DNA from: Macrotis lagotis
Taxonomy: Eukaryota; Chordata; Mammalia; Peramelemorphia; Peramelidae
DNA length: 64,000 nucleotides
Direction: 5' to 3'
NCBI RefSeq assembly: GCF_037893015.1
Contig: NC_133659.1
Span: 11,301,885-11,365,884 of the forward strand
The notes below the pieces were generated by a model, which was not told the origin of the DNA, did not search any database, and was given only the letters and a program-made list of their open reading frames with translations. Below, one piece after another: positions 47,101 to 60,700 of this stretch. Every line of letters begins with the position of its first letter. Within the stretch, counting starts at the first letter, position 1. The translations under genes and the position numbers were made by a program.

Positions 47101-50100
47101 ACTATCTACCTATCTATGTCTCTAGGTCTTTATCTCCATATCACTGTCATCTTTCAAAGGGACTTTTTAAAAGCACTACTCCCAGTGGGGTGAAGTTGTT
47201 AAACAAAATGGTAGGAACCCTATATGGATATTGTTGGCAGAGATATCAAATATAGGCTTGGGTTCCTTATGGTTTTCCTGTTCCCGGAATATTATATACA
47301 GTCAAGAAAATTTTCAGAGAAATGATGAAATTCTCTTCCCCCCCCCCAAAAAAAAGAAACATTGGTTGGAGGGGGATTAGCAACTTCTCCAATGACTTTC
47401 TGAGTGTTCAAGAGGGGGACCAAGTACCATATGTCAATTAGCAGATCAATAAATACTCTTATCTGTCAGATCTATGGAAAGGGAGAAATTTGTGACCAAA
47501 CAAGAAAACAGAGTTCATTATAAAATGCAAAATGGATGATTTTAGGGGAAGCTAGGTGGCATAGTGGATAGAGAACCGGCACTGGAGACAGATAAATCTG
47601 AGTTCAAAACAAGCCTCAGACACAAGATTTACTTAGCTGAGTGACCTTGAGCAAGTCACTTAACCCCATTGCCTTGCAAAAATCAGAAAAGAAAAAAGAA
47701 TAATGATGACTATATTAAATTAGAAAGCTTTTGCACTAATAAAACTAATACAGCCAAGATTAGAAGAAAAACAGAAAGCTGGGAAAATTTCCACAGCTAG
47801 GAATTCTGATGAATGTCTCATTTCTAAAATATATAGAGAATTGAATCAAATTTATAAGGTTACAAGTCATTCCCCAATTGAAAAATGGTCAAAGGATATG
47901 AACAGTTTTCAATGAAGAGATTAAATCATATGAAAAAATCCTCCAAATCATTATTGATTGGAGAAATGCAAATTAAAAGAACTATGAAGTACATCAGATA
48001 GGCTAAGATGACTAAAAGGGAAAATGTTGGAGAGGATATGGGAAAACTGACATTAATGCACTTTTGGTGGAGTTGTCAACTGATTCAACCATTCTGGAGA
48101 ACAATATGGATCTATGCCCAAAGAGCAATAAAACTGATTCTGCCCTATGACCCCATAATACCAATACTAGACGTATATTCAAAAGAAATTTTAAAAAATG
48201 GGAAAAGTCCCATATGTTCAAAAATAGTTATAGAACCTCTTTTTGTATTGGCAAAGAATTGGAAATTGAAGGAATGCCCATCAGTTGGGGAATGGCTGAA
48301 CAAGTTATGGTATATGAATGTTTTGGAGTACTATGGGGCTATAAGAAACATGAATGGTTGGACTTCAGAGAAACATGGAAAGAATTACAGGAACTGATGC
48401 TGAGTGGAGGGAGCAGAACCAAGAGAACATTGTACACATTAACAATAACACAACTCATCTCAGCAGTTCAGAGAGCTAAGACACCCCTGGGAGACCTGTT
48501 ACAGACAAGGGCGTGCTCATCCAGAGGAAAACTAAAAACAAAACCATAGAATCTGAATGGATACAATGCTCACTTTTTAAAAAACTTCTCTTGTTTTTCC
48601 TTCCTATCCCATGGTTTTCTTTCTTTTCCCCTAGTCCTAATTTCTCATAAACAAAATAACATGTAAACATGTTAAACACAAATGTAAATGCACAACATTT
48701 ACCAGACTATTTGTCACTGAGGGAAGGAGGGTGGTAGAAAAAGGTGTAACTTCATCCAACTTAGGTCAATGTACAGCGTGGAAACAATGTAAAGACTAAC
48801 AGACTGCCTTCTGTGGGGGTGGGGGAGGGAAGTGAGATTTGGGAAAAAATTGTAAAATTCAAAAAGAACAAAAAAAGAAAAAGAAAAAGGTGCAGCATAA
48901 ATTTGCAAGTGGATGAAGGTTGAAAAATTTTCATAATATGTAATTGGAAAAAAAATACCCTAAGGGCACTGAGCCTTTTGCCATACTGGACTCAACTCAT
49001 AATTATAAAATTCCCCAATGCTTAGTTTAAAAAAAAAAGGGTGGGATCAACTCACTTTGGTTTTTGAGTGGCAAGCATTGTATCCTAGCTATGAAAATGG
49101 CCTTTGCCAGAATACTCTCACTCATGGGGCAGTGAACAAGTCTGTTCTGGTAACCTAATGTGAAGCACAGAACTCAACAGTCTGATTGTGCCTCCTCTCT
49201 GAGGATCTTGGTTATTCAGAGACTCCAATTAATGCCAGACAACATGTGGGTAAGGTAAGCATGACGAACCCCACTGAGCAAATGGGGTGACCGAAGTCTG
49301 GGCAGCTAATGAGTCGCAGGCCCTTGGGAACCCCAAATCCTCTTGAGACCAGGGAATCCTAAGGTTTATGGTCAGAAGAGACTTTGGTTGATATCTAATC
49401 CAAATCCTTCAGTTTTACAATTGAGGAAACTGAGGGCAGAGAGGTCAGGTAAGTTGTAGCCCAGTAACAAGATAGAATCTAGGATTTCTGACTTCCAATC
49501 CTACTTCCTTTCAGACTTGGAATTATAAGGCAAGCCCACATGTTTATTATCGAGGAGAAGAAAATTATCTTTTGTAACAAAAGAATTATAGTGATAATAA
49601 TTCCCATTTGTATGACCCTTTAGGTGATCACAAAGCACTTTTCTGACAACTGTGAGATGTTTCACAAACATGGAAATTAAATCTCTAAAAACAGACTCAC
49701 AACATTTAGAAAATAGGCAGTGCTGGTACTTTAGTGCAGAGAGCCTAGAAGACCTGAGTTCAAATCCAGTTTCAGACACTGTGTGTCCCTGGGCAAGTCA
49801 CAGCCTCTGTCTGCCTTAGTTTCCTTATAAAATAGTTTTTATAATGATTAAATGATCAAATGAAATCATAGTTGTGAGGTGTGCTGGTACATAATAAGAC
49901 ACAAACCCGTCTTCCTGACTTCAAAGACAGGATTCCTCCTACTATACAATGTAGGTAACAATCATTATTGGACTAGTCCAGGGACTGTACCTAGGGCTTA
50001 TCAATATTTTGATAGCTTTTTTTGTTGTTCAGTCATGGCCAACTCTCTGTTGGTCCCATTTAAGGTTTTCTTGGCAGAGATATTAGAGTGGTTTGCCATT

Positions 50101-51701
50101 TCCTTCTCCAGTATATTTTACAGATGAGGAACTGAGGCAAACAGGGTAAAATGAGGTGCTCAGCTAATGAAAGTGTACAAGGCTGAATTTGAACTCAAAT
50201 CTTTCTGGTTGCAGGTCACTGTGCCACCCAACCGATAACTTTATTCTCATAGAAGTGGTTTCCATATAATGTATTTTATGCCTTTGAAAACATGATTCCG
50301 AGGAGTCCGTGGACTTCATTTGACTGCCCAAAGGTTTCAGGGTCAGAAACTGTGGATTAGATGACCTACCTGGCCATGTAGAAGGACATAAAAAAGGAGC
50401 AGTCCCTGTCCACAGGGGCTTACATTCCACTGGGGAAAGACTGAAGCAGATCAGCCTCATGCCTACACTGTCTGACTCCAGAGCTAAGACTCCATCACGT
50501 CATCAAGGAGCCAACCCAGAGTCATGGAGTCACAGAGAAGGTTGTGACCCAGCCTTGTTGGGCTTGTCAGACCCTGCTGTGAGGAGGAGATGAGCCGTCC
50601 AGTCCCAGAAGGGGAGGGAGTTCGCTGATGGCTTGAGTCGAAGATTTTGGATGACAGAGTCCTGGTGGTGGGGAGCTTGGGCACATGGATGTGAGACAGG
50701 AGTGGACTTGGAGGCAGTGCTAGTCAAAGGGGGGCTCTGTGGTAGGAAAATTAACCAGAGGGATGGGAAAGAAGCCTAGCAAGATATGGTGATCTGAAAT
50801 AGGGGTCAAGATTGCAGATTTCAGAGAGCGATATGGTAGACCTTCCACTAAGCTACAGGGGGAGTGGAGGAAAGCTATAGATCAAGGGGACGGAGAGATA
50901 AAAGCAGATTATCAGACAGCCAGACAGATGCTGCTGTACTAGGAGGAGATGCTTCCTTGCCTCCAACTTATTTTGTTTTTCACTTAACAAGCATATATTT
51001 TCTCTCCTTTCTCTCCTCATTTTAAAAGAACAAAGAAAACCCTTCTAAAGTAATATGCAGTCAAGGAAAATAAATTCCCACACTGTGCCCAACATATAGA
51101 ACAGATACTTTCAAAAAAACCATATAGGAAAAGATTGGCATTATTATGGTTAGGATCATGGGTTCCTAGATTTGAAGGGAAAGGGACCTTCAACACCATC
51201 ACATTCAGCTCTCTCTCAAAAACAGGTTTGGCGTTCGGTCATTTCATTCCTAAAAACCCCAGTTCAGATTTTCCTGACAAAGATCCTGGAGTGGTTTCCC
51301 GTTTCCTTCTCCAACTCATTTTATAGAAGAGGAAATTGAGGCAAATAAGATGAAGTGACTTGTCCAGGTATAAGAAATGATGAGCAGGATGATTTCAGAA
51401 AAACCTGGAAAGTCATACATGAACTGATGCAAAGTGAAGGGAGAAGAACCAGAAGAGCATTGTAACAATAGCAGCAACACTGTGTGAAGGACGTAGCTCT
51501 TCTCAGCGATACAGTGATCCAAGACAATCCCAAAGGACTCATTGCTGAAAAATGCTATCCAACTCCAGAGAAAGAACCAGTTTCATGTAAATATAGAGCG
51601 AAGCTTGCATGCATTCTTCCTTTTTTTGTTTTTTCTTCCTTTCTTTTTCTCTTTATTTCTTACTTCTTAGTCTTCTTGCCCAAAATTATTAATATAGAAA
51701 C

Positions 51702-51759
<58 letters not shown>

Positions 51760-54700
51760 AAATATAATTGCCCTTGTATAACCATTTCAGGGAGGAGGGA
51801 AGAGTGAAAGAGAGATAGAATTTGAGATTTGAAACTTTTAATAATTCAAAGTTTTTAAAAGTAATGGGGGAAAAGATTTTTTTTTAGTGACTTGCCCAGA
51901 GTCAGACAGCTAGTAAGTGTCTGTGGCCACAATAGATCTTTCTGACTCTGGACCTGATGTTCTATCCACTCTACCACCTAGCTACCCAATAGGCTTTGCA
52001 AGGTTAAATACTTCCAATTTTCCCCACATGGCCCGCTCCAGGCATTGAATTTGAATAGCAGCCTGTTGTCTACAGACCCAATGTTATTACCATACCACAG
52101 GGCCCCCTAGTACCAGACTATTTCATATTAGATTTGTACATTATAGTATCATGTGGGTCCTTGCCACCTTGGCTTGGAAAATATGGCCAGTACCTCTCCC
52201 AGAGCATTTCTAGACCTTAAATGTCATTTAGTATAATTATACTTGATTTCTGTCTTTACAGAAGTGGGTGGTTTTGGGTATGGAGTGTTTTTGTTTTTGT
52301 ATTTCTGGTGCCTGGAGCTTAGTAGGAGGAAAGGAGCATAGATTTCAGACTGGAAGGATAAGGAGACCATCTAGCCTGACCTCTTATAAAAAATGAGGAA
52401 ACAAGCCCAGGAGGTTATGATGTTCCCAAGGTCACATCAAACATCAAAGCCAGGACTGAACCAACATCCTTCTGACTCAATAAGCCTTTTACTTCCCCCG
52501 GAACCATAAAACCACCTACTTCAAGCTCCTTCTTTAATTTTTTTCCAATGGGAGAAATCTGCAGCCCCTAGTGGGGAAGTGACTTGGCCATGGTCATACA
52601 TGCCTTATTGTACCTTCCAGTCACTGCCAAGGACTGGGAGGCTTTGGGTAGGATGGGGTGGGGTGGTATACCAGCCCCACCCTCTCACCTACCAAAGATG
52701 TGAGTCACAGAGTTGGCATGCAGCTCCTGAAGGTATATCTTGTAATAAAGGAGGCAGCCCCTTTGCTCCTGAGCAGGAAGTTCTTCCCAGGTAACGGAGG
52801 CTGTTCCTTTTCCCACTGTGACACTCTGGACTTGAGGACCAGTCGATGGTTCTGTGAAATCGAACAAAGAAGAATGGGGGTGGAGCTTGAGCATCCCAGG
52901 AGGCTGAGTTCTGTCACACACCCCCCAACCCCTGCCATTCCCAAGGGGCTCAGAGGGCTAGTCACCTTTGCTGGTCAGATTAGCCCAGGTGCTGGCACAG
53001 CCGACTCCATTTCCCCACAGAGCACACAGCCGGATGTGATAACACAGGTAGATGTTTATGTGGTCTGCAAGGAAAAAGGAGTCTGAGTCCATAAGTGAGG
53101 AATGAGGGGTCCCCAAATCAGTACCCTGGTTATGAGACTCATCCTTCCTCCCCACTCTGGTGGTTCCCACTCCAACCACCAACTTCATTTTCAGCCAACA
53201 GGAGGTGACCCACCTGGACAAGCTCAAGCCACTTCCTGCCCCAACCTCAGTTTCCTACACCACACATGTTCATTCCTCAGGGGCCTCCTGAGAGGTCTTC
53301 CCAGTCCTACCTTCTCCACTTCACTTGGAAGGAATGCCAGGCTTGGGGGCAGGAAGAGCCTGGCTCAAACCCTGGGGCAAACACTTCATAACTCTTTGAC
53401 TCTTAACTTTTCTGAGACTCAGTTTCCCCATCTCTAATGGGGGTCATCATAATACCTACCACATAGGGTTGGTATGAGGATCTCTCAGCCCTGTCTGGCA
53501 CCTAGTAGGTATTTAATAAAGTCTTATTTTTTAATGAGATAACGTATTGTAAAGGCTTCTGTAAATCTGAAAGTGTTACATAAACGTGGGCTATTCATTA
53601 TCATTATCATCATCCACCGCCACCACCACTATCATCATCTTCATCACCACCTACACTAAGTCAATTCGTTGGTAGTTTTCTGACTCACAGGTTATAGATA
53701 TCCTGGAAAGGACCTCGGACACCACTCTTGGCAGTCAGCCCTAGGAAGGTGACTTGTCCAAAGACACACAGATAGCAATCATCAAAGACAGATTCAAACC
53801 CATGTCCCATGACTCCAGAAGTTTGTTTTTTTAGGTACCACAATCTTGTCAACCAAGTCAATAAAATTCAACATCTTCTACCTAACACTCAAGACTCTCC
53901 ACAATTTGGTGCTCCCCTATTTTTCAAGTCTCCCCTCACATATTTCTCTTCTCAAGCTCCACCCTTGAGCTAATCTGGACCTCAATTTTTGTCTGGATGG
54001 AAGGGGAACCTTCCTATTTGAGGGGGGCTCCCCCTCACTGGAGGACTTCCAACAGAGGTTAGATGTCTCTGTTATGGAAAGGATTCTTTTCATGTCCAGG
54101 TTGGATGAGATGCTTCTGATCCCCTCCAATTCAGAGATTCTTGAGTTAGAGCTAGAAGGGTCTTCATCAGTCATCTCACCCATCCCTGTCATCTTACAGA
54201 TGGAGAAACTGAGGCTAGACAGGGCTAGAGTAACTCATCCCTGGTGAGGCTTATAGTCCTTCCAGTCCTTGGACTCCAGAGCTTCCTCTGCTTCTTCCAT
54301 TGGGCAACACTGTCCCCATGCTTCTCTCTGTCTATTGAATTTCTATCCCTTCTTTAGAGTCTCTTGCAGGAATTATCCGGACACATTTTTCTGTCCTTCT
54401 CTAGGGCAGAGGTTCTCAAAGTGTGGGAGCCCTTGAGAACCTTTTAGCTAGTCCCATGGGGTCAGAAGAGATTTTATAATAAGAAAAGAACATCATATCT
54501 ATTAGTGATGGATTTTCCTCACAGACTTCAACCAAAACATCACAGTACAACACAGCAGCAGTTGGGGAATCCAGCTGTTCTCAATCGACCTAGACATGAG
54601 AGAGATTGGCAAAACCACATGTAATATGGCTAAGCAATGACACTTTGCTCACTAATTTTTGTTTTGGAAAAGAGTTAATTTTCATATATTATGTCATTTG

Positions 54701-57700
54701 TGTTAATATCTAATGGGTTTAGTAATTGTGATTTTGAATGAACTAATAGGTAAAAATTTTAAGTTTCTAATATGGCAAATGTTGATCACTATAATCTCCC
54801 ATTAAAAAAAGGTCTCTGAGGTCCTGGATAATCCTAAAGAACATAAAGGAGTTCCGGGACCAAAAGAACCTGAGAATCAGCCTTAAAGATTCTTCTAATC
54901 CACATTTGCCTTATTCCTGCAGAATGGTAGAGCATCCACTCCATGAGGACAGGAACTTGACCTTATTGAAATTTTGTATCTCGCCCAGGCTTAGCCTGAG
55001 GAAAACTTGATGTTGATAGAATTAAATTGGTTGGACTGACTTTAGATAAGTTTATATTTCTGGAGGTGTGTGTGCATGTGTATATGCATGCGTGTAGACA
55101 TTCATGCACCACGCACACATGTGTGCATTCATAGACACGGCCACACATGTGCACATGCCTACACACAAGTTTATGTGTGGGGTGTCTATATGTATGTGCA
55201 TGTTGTGTGTGCATACATGCACACATGCATGTGTGCACACTGCAGCTATGCATTTGTGCACACACCTGCATTCACATGTGCATGCACATGCATATGCATG
55301 TAGATGTATATTGTATGTATGTGTATATCGGTGTTTGCATGTGCATGTGTATGTATCTGTGTGTGGATGTGTGTGTGTGTGTGTGTGTGTGCTTGCATGT
55401 GTGTTCTGATAGAGACAAGCAATTATTTACATATTGCTTTAAGGTTCGCAAAATTGTTCCACAGCCATCATCATTCCTGAGCAGGGAAACATTTCACCTT
55501 TAAAATGGCAGCCCCGACCTCCCTGCCAAGAAAGCCTCACTAACTCACTGCCATCAGTTAACAAGCGTTCATTAAATTCCAGAAATAGAATTAGCTGGTT
55601 GGCAAAGTGGATAGAGCCCTAGCTTTGAAGTCAGGAAAACTTGAGTTGAATTCCAACCTCAGAATGTGACCTGGGCAAGGTCATACAATTTAACCATTAT
55701 TGGCCTCAGTTTCCCCACCTGTAAAATGAAGATAATAACACCTACCTCCCAGGGTTGTTGTGATCAAATGAGATACAATTTGAACTGTGTTTTGTGAACC
55801 TTAAACTGCTATATAAATGGTGGCTCTTATTACTATGCTCTGTGTTAAGCTTTGGAATTATATAGAAAGGCTTCTCAAGGAGCTTACAATTAATAAGGGA
55901 GATAATGTGTAAACAGCCATGACCATACAAGCTACTTAGAGGGGGAAATGAAGGTAATCTTGGAGGTGCTAGCATGGAGAGCACTGAAGAAGGTGGTCTG
56001 CAGAAGGCAAGATTTGAGACATGAAAGAAGCCAGGAGGCAGATGGAAGGAGAGAAGCATCCCAGGCTTGGGAGGATGTAAGGAGAGAGCATCCTGGACTT
56101 GAGGAGGGGTGGCTCATGAGCATTGTGTGTTGTGAGTGTGGGACAGCAAGGAGACCTTGGACAAAGCATAGGAATTCTGGAAAGGTAGGAAAGAACGAGA
56201 TTAGGAAGAACTTTCAGAGAATGATATTCTGGACCCTGGCAGTCATTAGGAGTCACTGGCATTTACTGCAGAGGGCAAATTACATGCTTAGAGGCTTTAG
56301 AAGATTGCTTGGTAGCTAAGAGGAAGATGGTGTGGGGCAGGGAGAGGTCTGAGGCAGGGCCATCAAGGAAGAGGCTGTTGCAATCATCTAGTAAGCAGAT
56401 ACGGGCCCCATCTGGGCCAGTAGCTGAATAGTTGGCAAATCTATTAGAAGGACCACTTTCTCTTAGTTACCAGAGGGGTGTGTGTGTGTATGTAAAAGTG
56501 TGAGAAAAAGGAGAGAAAAAAGAATGGGGAAGAGGAAAAGGAAAAGAGAAAGACAGAAACAGAGAGAGACATAAAAGACAGACAGAGAGACAAAGACAGG
56601 ATGAGAAATAGAGACAGACAGACGTATGATTTCAGAAGCCAACCTAATGTTGCCAAGAAGTTCTGTAAAGGAGGCAGCAGAGTCCTGAGCCAGCCCTATT
56701 CATATTGTGAGCACCCATGAAAAGACAGCCACTCCGTCCCACACCCCATTAATCCTAGGTTGATCAGATTGCTTTTTCTTGCAGTATTGGCACCTCCCCC
56801 CCAACTACTAAGTTTGGTCAAAGCTCAGGCTCCAGACTGCAGAGCTGCCCCCCACCCCCACCCCACAGGCTTCCCATCCAAGCCAATTCAGAAACTCACA
56901 GTGCAAGAGCAGGGGCACGTTTTGTGTGGCCCTCCCATAGGTGGGTTCCTGGCCCACCTTGCTTTTACCCACCCACATGGGAGTGAAGTAGGGTACCACC
57001 TGGGGCCATAGGCGTTCCATCCAGGTCACAAACCAATGCACCAATGAGCTGCACCTGGCTGGTGAAGTTTGGCAATCTTAATTACAGGTTTGAGGGAGGC
57101 CCCGCCTGGATCCAAGTCTGAAGGTGTCTGATGAGATGTTTGAAGGGATGGTATGACCCTAGGTGGACTCCATCTCGTGGGTGTACAGTCCTCATCTGAC
57201 ACTGGGCACCCACCTTAGATCTCTGAGTGTCCCCACCTTTGTAAAATGAGAGCTTTAAACTAGACTTCCTCCAGTTCCCTTCCAGTGATAATCTGTGACC
57301 CCCTGATCCTCATCAGCTCAGACAATGATCTGGGTCAAAACCTGAGTTATTGTATTTTGAGGTGGGTTTTTCTTGGTATTCCTAGGTCTGAGGAGTTTAG
57401 TTCTGACCACAATGAACCAACCAGGAAGCATCATTGGGGAATGGCGAGAGGAGGAGACTTGGTGGGAGCTGTAGCCCTGTCACTGCCTCTGCAGGAGCAC
57501 CCACTGCACCCATGCCTCTTCCCTCATCATCTTTAACCTTATGAATCCTAGTTTTCGTACTGACCAACCTACTACTACTGTCCAGAAGGTACCTGAGAGC
57601 TCTCCAATGACCAAGCCAGAAAAATTGGAAGGGGCCAGGAAGATTAACTGAATCTAATGGGATGACAAGTATTGGGGATACCACAGTGCCTCCCTAGAGC

Positions 57701-60700
57701 CATGAGTTCCCTGACAGGGCTGTTCCCTCCAGTGGAACCAATTACAACCAAATTGTGTCTTCCTGTCTTACATGACCCGTGTCTTCCCATCACTCTTCAT
57801 CTGCCATGGCTGTGGTGTAATGTCCAAGCTTGTCCAACTCCAACTCACCTTCCTTTCCAATCATCCATCTCCTTGATGGAAAACATTTGTGCCATTTACT
57901 GCGTGTGAAGCCACAATGGCAACACACTATTTGACAAGTCTTTGACAGCAATGTGCCATGGCCAACGGATGTCTACCACAATTCTCTTTCCCTGACCCCT
58001 TAGGCTGCCCATTGCTTTTCTGTATTTCAGAGACAGCGGTGATCCATGAATCATAGCCCTGTTCCATCCCTGGAAGCACATTTTTGATATCTAGTGGGAA
58101 GTCTGGCCTTGTGATAGGCAACTTGTAGAGTGGAGAGAGCCCAAGACCTGGGTCTGGAACAGAGATGTCAAACTTCCAGCCAACAAAACTTCCAGTGCCT
58201 CTGAACCAGAATAAATGTAACTGGAAAATACTTAACAACATTACTAAAATACCATACAACACAGATGATGTTATTTTGTGGTTTTCTGGGTCAATATGCC
58301 AGCCTGCAGAGATCCCTTTCCATTTGAGCTTGATACTACTGCTCTGAAAGACCTAGGTTCAAATATTTACCAGTCGTGCAACACAGGACAAATCCTTTAA
58401 CCTTTCTGGACATCAATTTCCTCATCCCCTTAAAATAAGGGGATTTTCTCTTGATGATCTGTGAGGTCCATGGCAACTCTAAAAACTCCCAGGATTAAGC
58501 CATAATAATAACTAACATTGGAAGCTTTCAAAGGACTTTACAAATATTATCTCCCCTGCAGGGGAGCTATTGTAATCCCCATTTTACATATGAAGAAACT
58601 GAGGCACAAAGAGTTTGCCATAGCCAGTAGGTGTCTCAGGAAGGATTCAAGGTTGGATACTGCTACCTAATTATCCTTCTTACTAGAATCATTTCTGGCT
58701 CTTTTTTGGCCTGGACCTGTAATGTGATTTCATTAGTGTAATAAGAAAACTCATTCTCTCAATGTGGAGTAGCACCTGCTTGGCAACCAGTCTTGGAGAG
58801 ATGCCTGGAAGAAGATTGGTGTGCAAACAGAAGAAAGAAAAGACAGGAGTTGCCATCATTTTCTCTAGAAAGCATCTCTCTTAGTTACTGAAAGCAATGG
58901 ACTTTCTCCAAAGGGCATCCTTCTTCTGGTTCAGTTCTGGGCTCAGTCAATTGTCCATCATCAGCGTCTATCCAAAATACGTGTGCTGATCGATCGGTTC
59001 ATTGCACAGAGCAGCCAACTCGATCACAGGGGAACTCTTCAATCAATTGTTTTTTTGCTTGTTTTTTCCCCAATTTGAGTTGATGGACTCAACTCTTCTG
59101 AGTGTCTGTGGATCTCAATGCCAAATAATATTCCAGGGCTTGAGACAATCGAGTAATAAAATTAGCAAACAGAGGCATCCAGGGAACCTAACCATATTTT
59201 GGAACTTCCATTTGAGTTTTTCCTAGGATTGCCATTCATTCTTCTCTGGGATGTCCGACTCTCCATGAGCCTATTTGGGGTTTTCTTGGCAAAGATCCTG
59301 GAATGGTTTGTCATTTTCTTTTCCAGCTCATTTTACAGATGAGGAAACTAAGGCAGAGTTAAATGACTGCCCAGGGTCACACAACTAGTTAGTGTCTGAG
59401 GCTGGATTTGAACTCAAGAAGATGAGTGGTCCTGATTCCTGAACTGACATTCTACCCACTATGGGACCACCTACCTGACCTGACTAATTATTTTTTTTTA
59501 TGTTTTTGTAAGGTAATAGGGTTAAGTGGCTTGCCCAAGGCTGCACAACTAGGTCATTCTTAAGTGTCTGAGGCCAGATTTGAACTCAGGTACTCCTGAC
59601 TCCAGGGCTGGCACTCTATCCACTGTGCCACCTAGTTGCCCCTGACATTATTTTGTGCATAGAGAATATAAAGAAATAGAAGCATAATGCATACATACAC
59701 ATATACACACATATACACAACTTATATTCAGAACACACCAATATAGGCATGATATATGTATAAAACACTGTCCTGTAATATACCCAAACTTCTCTTTCTG
59801 TGTGCATATTATATCGCCTGCCTCTGAATAGTATATTATTTAGTGGGTATAACACATACATGTTTGTGTATGTAGCACGTGCAATACAGTGAATAGAGGG
59901 TGTATACACACATGTCCACATGGACATATAAATCCATACATGTATAGAAATAAAATCATATGGCTAGCTAGGTGACATGTTGGATAGAGCACCAGCCCTG
60001 ACTTCAGGAGAACTGGAGTTAAAAACTGGTCTCAGACACGTACTAATTGTGTGACCTTGGGCGAGTCATTCAACCCTGATGACCTCACAACAAGGGCCAT
60101 CTCCAGTCCTCCTGATTCAAATCTGGCCACCAGACCCAGACAGTTCTAGAAGAGAAAGGGAGGCTGGTGACTGCACACAGACCCCTCACTCAAATCTACC
60201 TCTCTCCATCCACCAAATCTTGTTCACATGCTTGTCACAGACCACTTCCCCAATGACACGGGCCTTATTCAGCAATGAAGGCAGACATCATTGTTGTCAT
60301 CCTTGTACAGCATATGATCAGTCTAACTTCTGTGATTTGATGACAGTCAGAATTATGATCATACTAATTACAGCCAGTCGAATTAGATAGCGGAGTGGTT
60401 GGCACTCAGCGGGGGGATCACGAATGCGTGTCCACTGACTGACCATCATCCCTGCTATGGGGCACAGTCTGAGGCTCATCTGTGACCATTAGTGCTTGGT
60501 GTAGACACAGCTTTCCAAGCCTCCACTGCTTAGTGCATTTCCTTACAAATATCAGATGTTGAAGAAACGCATGTGGCCTCATTGGCTGGCCCAGCTTCTT
60601 CAACTCCACACTGGCCACTAACGCTCTAGAGAGATCTGACAGGGTCATTACCTGATATCACGGCCGACGTGTTGACAGTGGGAAGTCGGAACCAGTTGAC

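Larger units (their letters stand above)
46761..52692 (-). other. IL12RB2: IL12RB2 intron with nested L1/SINE and tetranucleotide repeats
   Basis: Contents are an ATCC/ATCT microsatellite (46890-47110), an L1 broken by a SINE (47440-48955), several RTE-tailed SINEs, and a second L1 3' end carrying a (TCTA)n run. The stretch 50460-51230 is unrecognised. Confidence 0.8.
53065..60651 (-). other. IL12RB2: IL12RB2 intron with L2, MIR and hAT relics
   Basis: A 7.6-kb intron filled with old repeats: MIR, L2, two hAT-like elements, a CA/TG-rich simple repeat and SINEs, listed separately. The stretches 56640-57190 and 57310-58150 show nothing I can name. Confidence 0.8.

Noticed and set aside
46890-47115. 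CRISPR-like spaced repeats
   Set aside because: These are imperfect ATCC/ATCT tetranucleotides with no spacer structure, in a vertebrate intron.
54963-55503. Cys/His-rich frames (MCMCICMR... type) as a metal-binding protein
   Set aside because: They are translations of the TG/CA alternating simple repeat.
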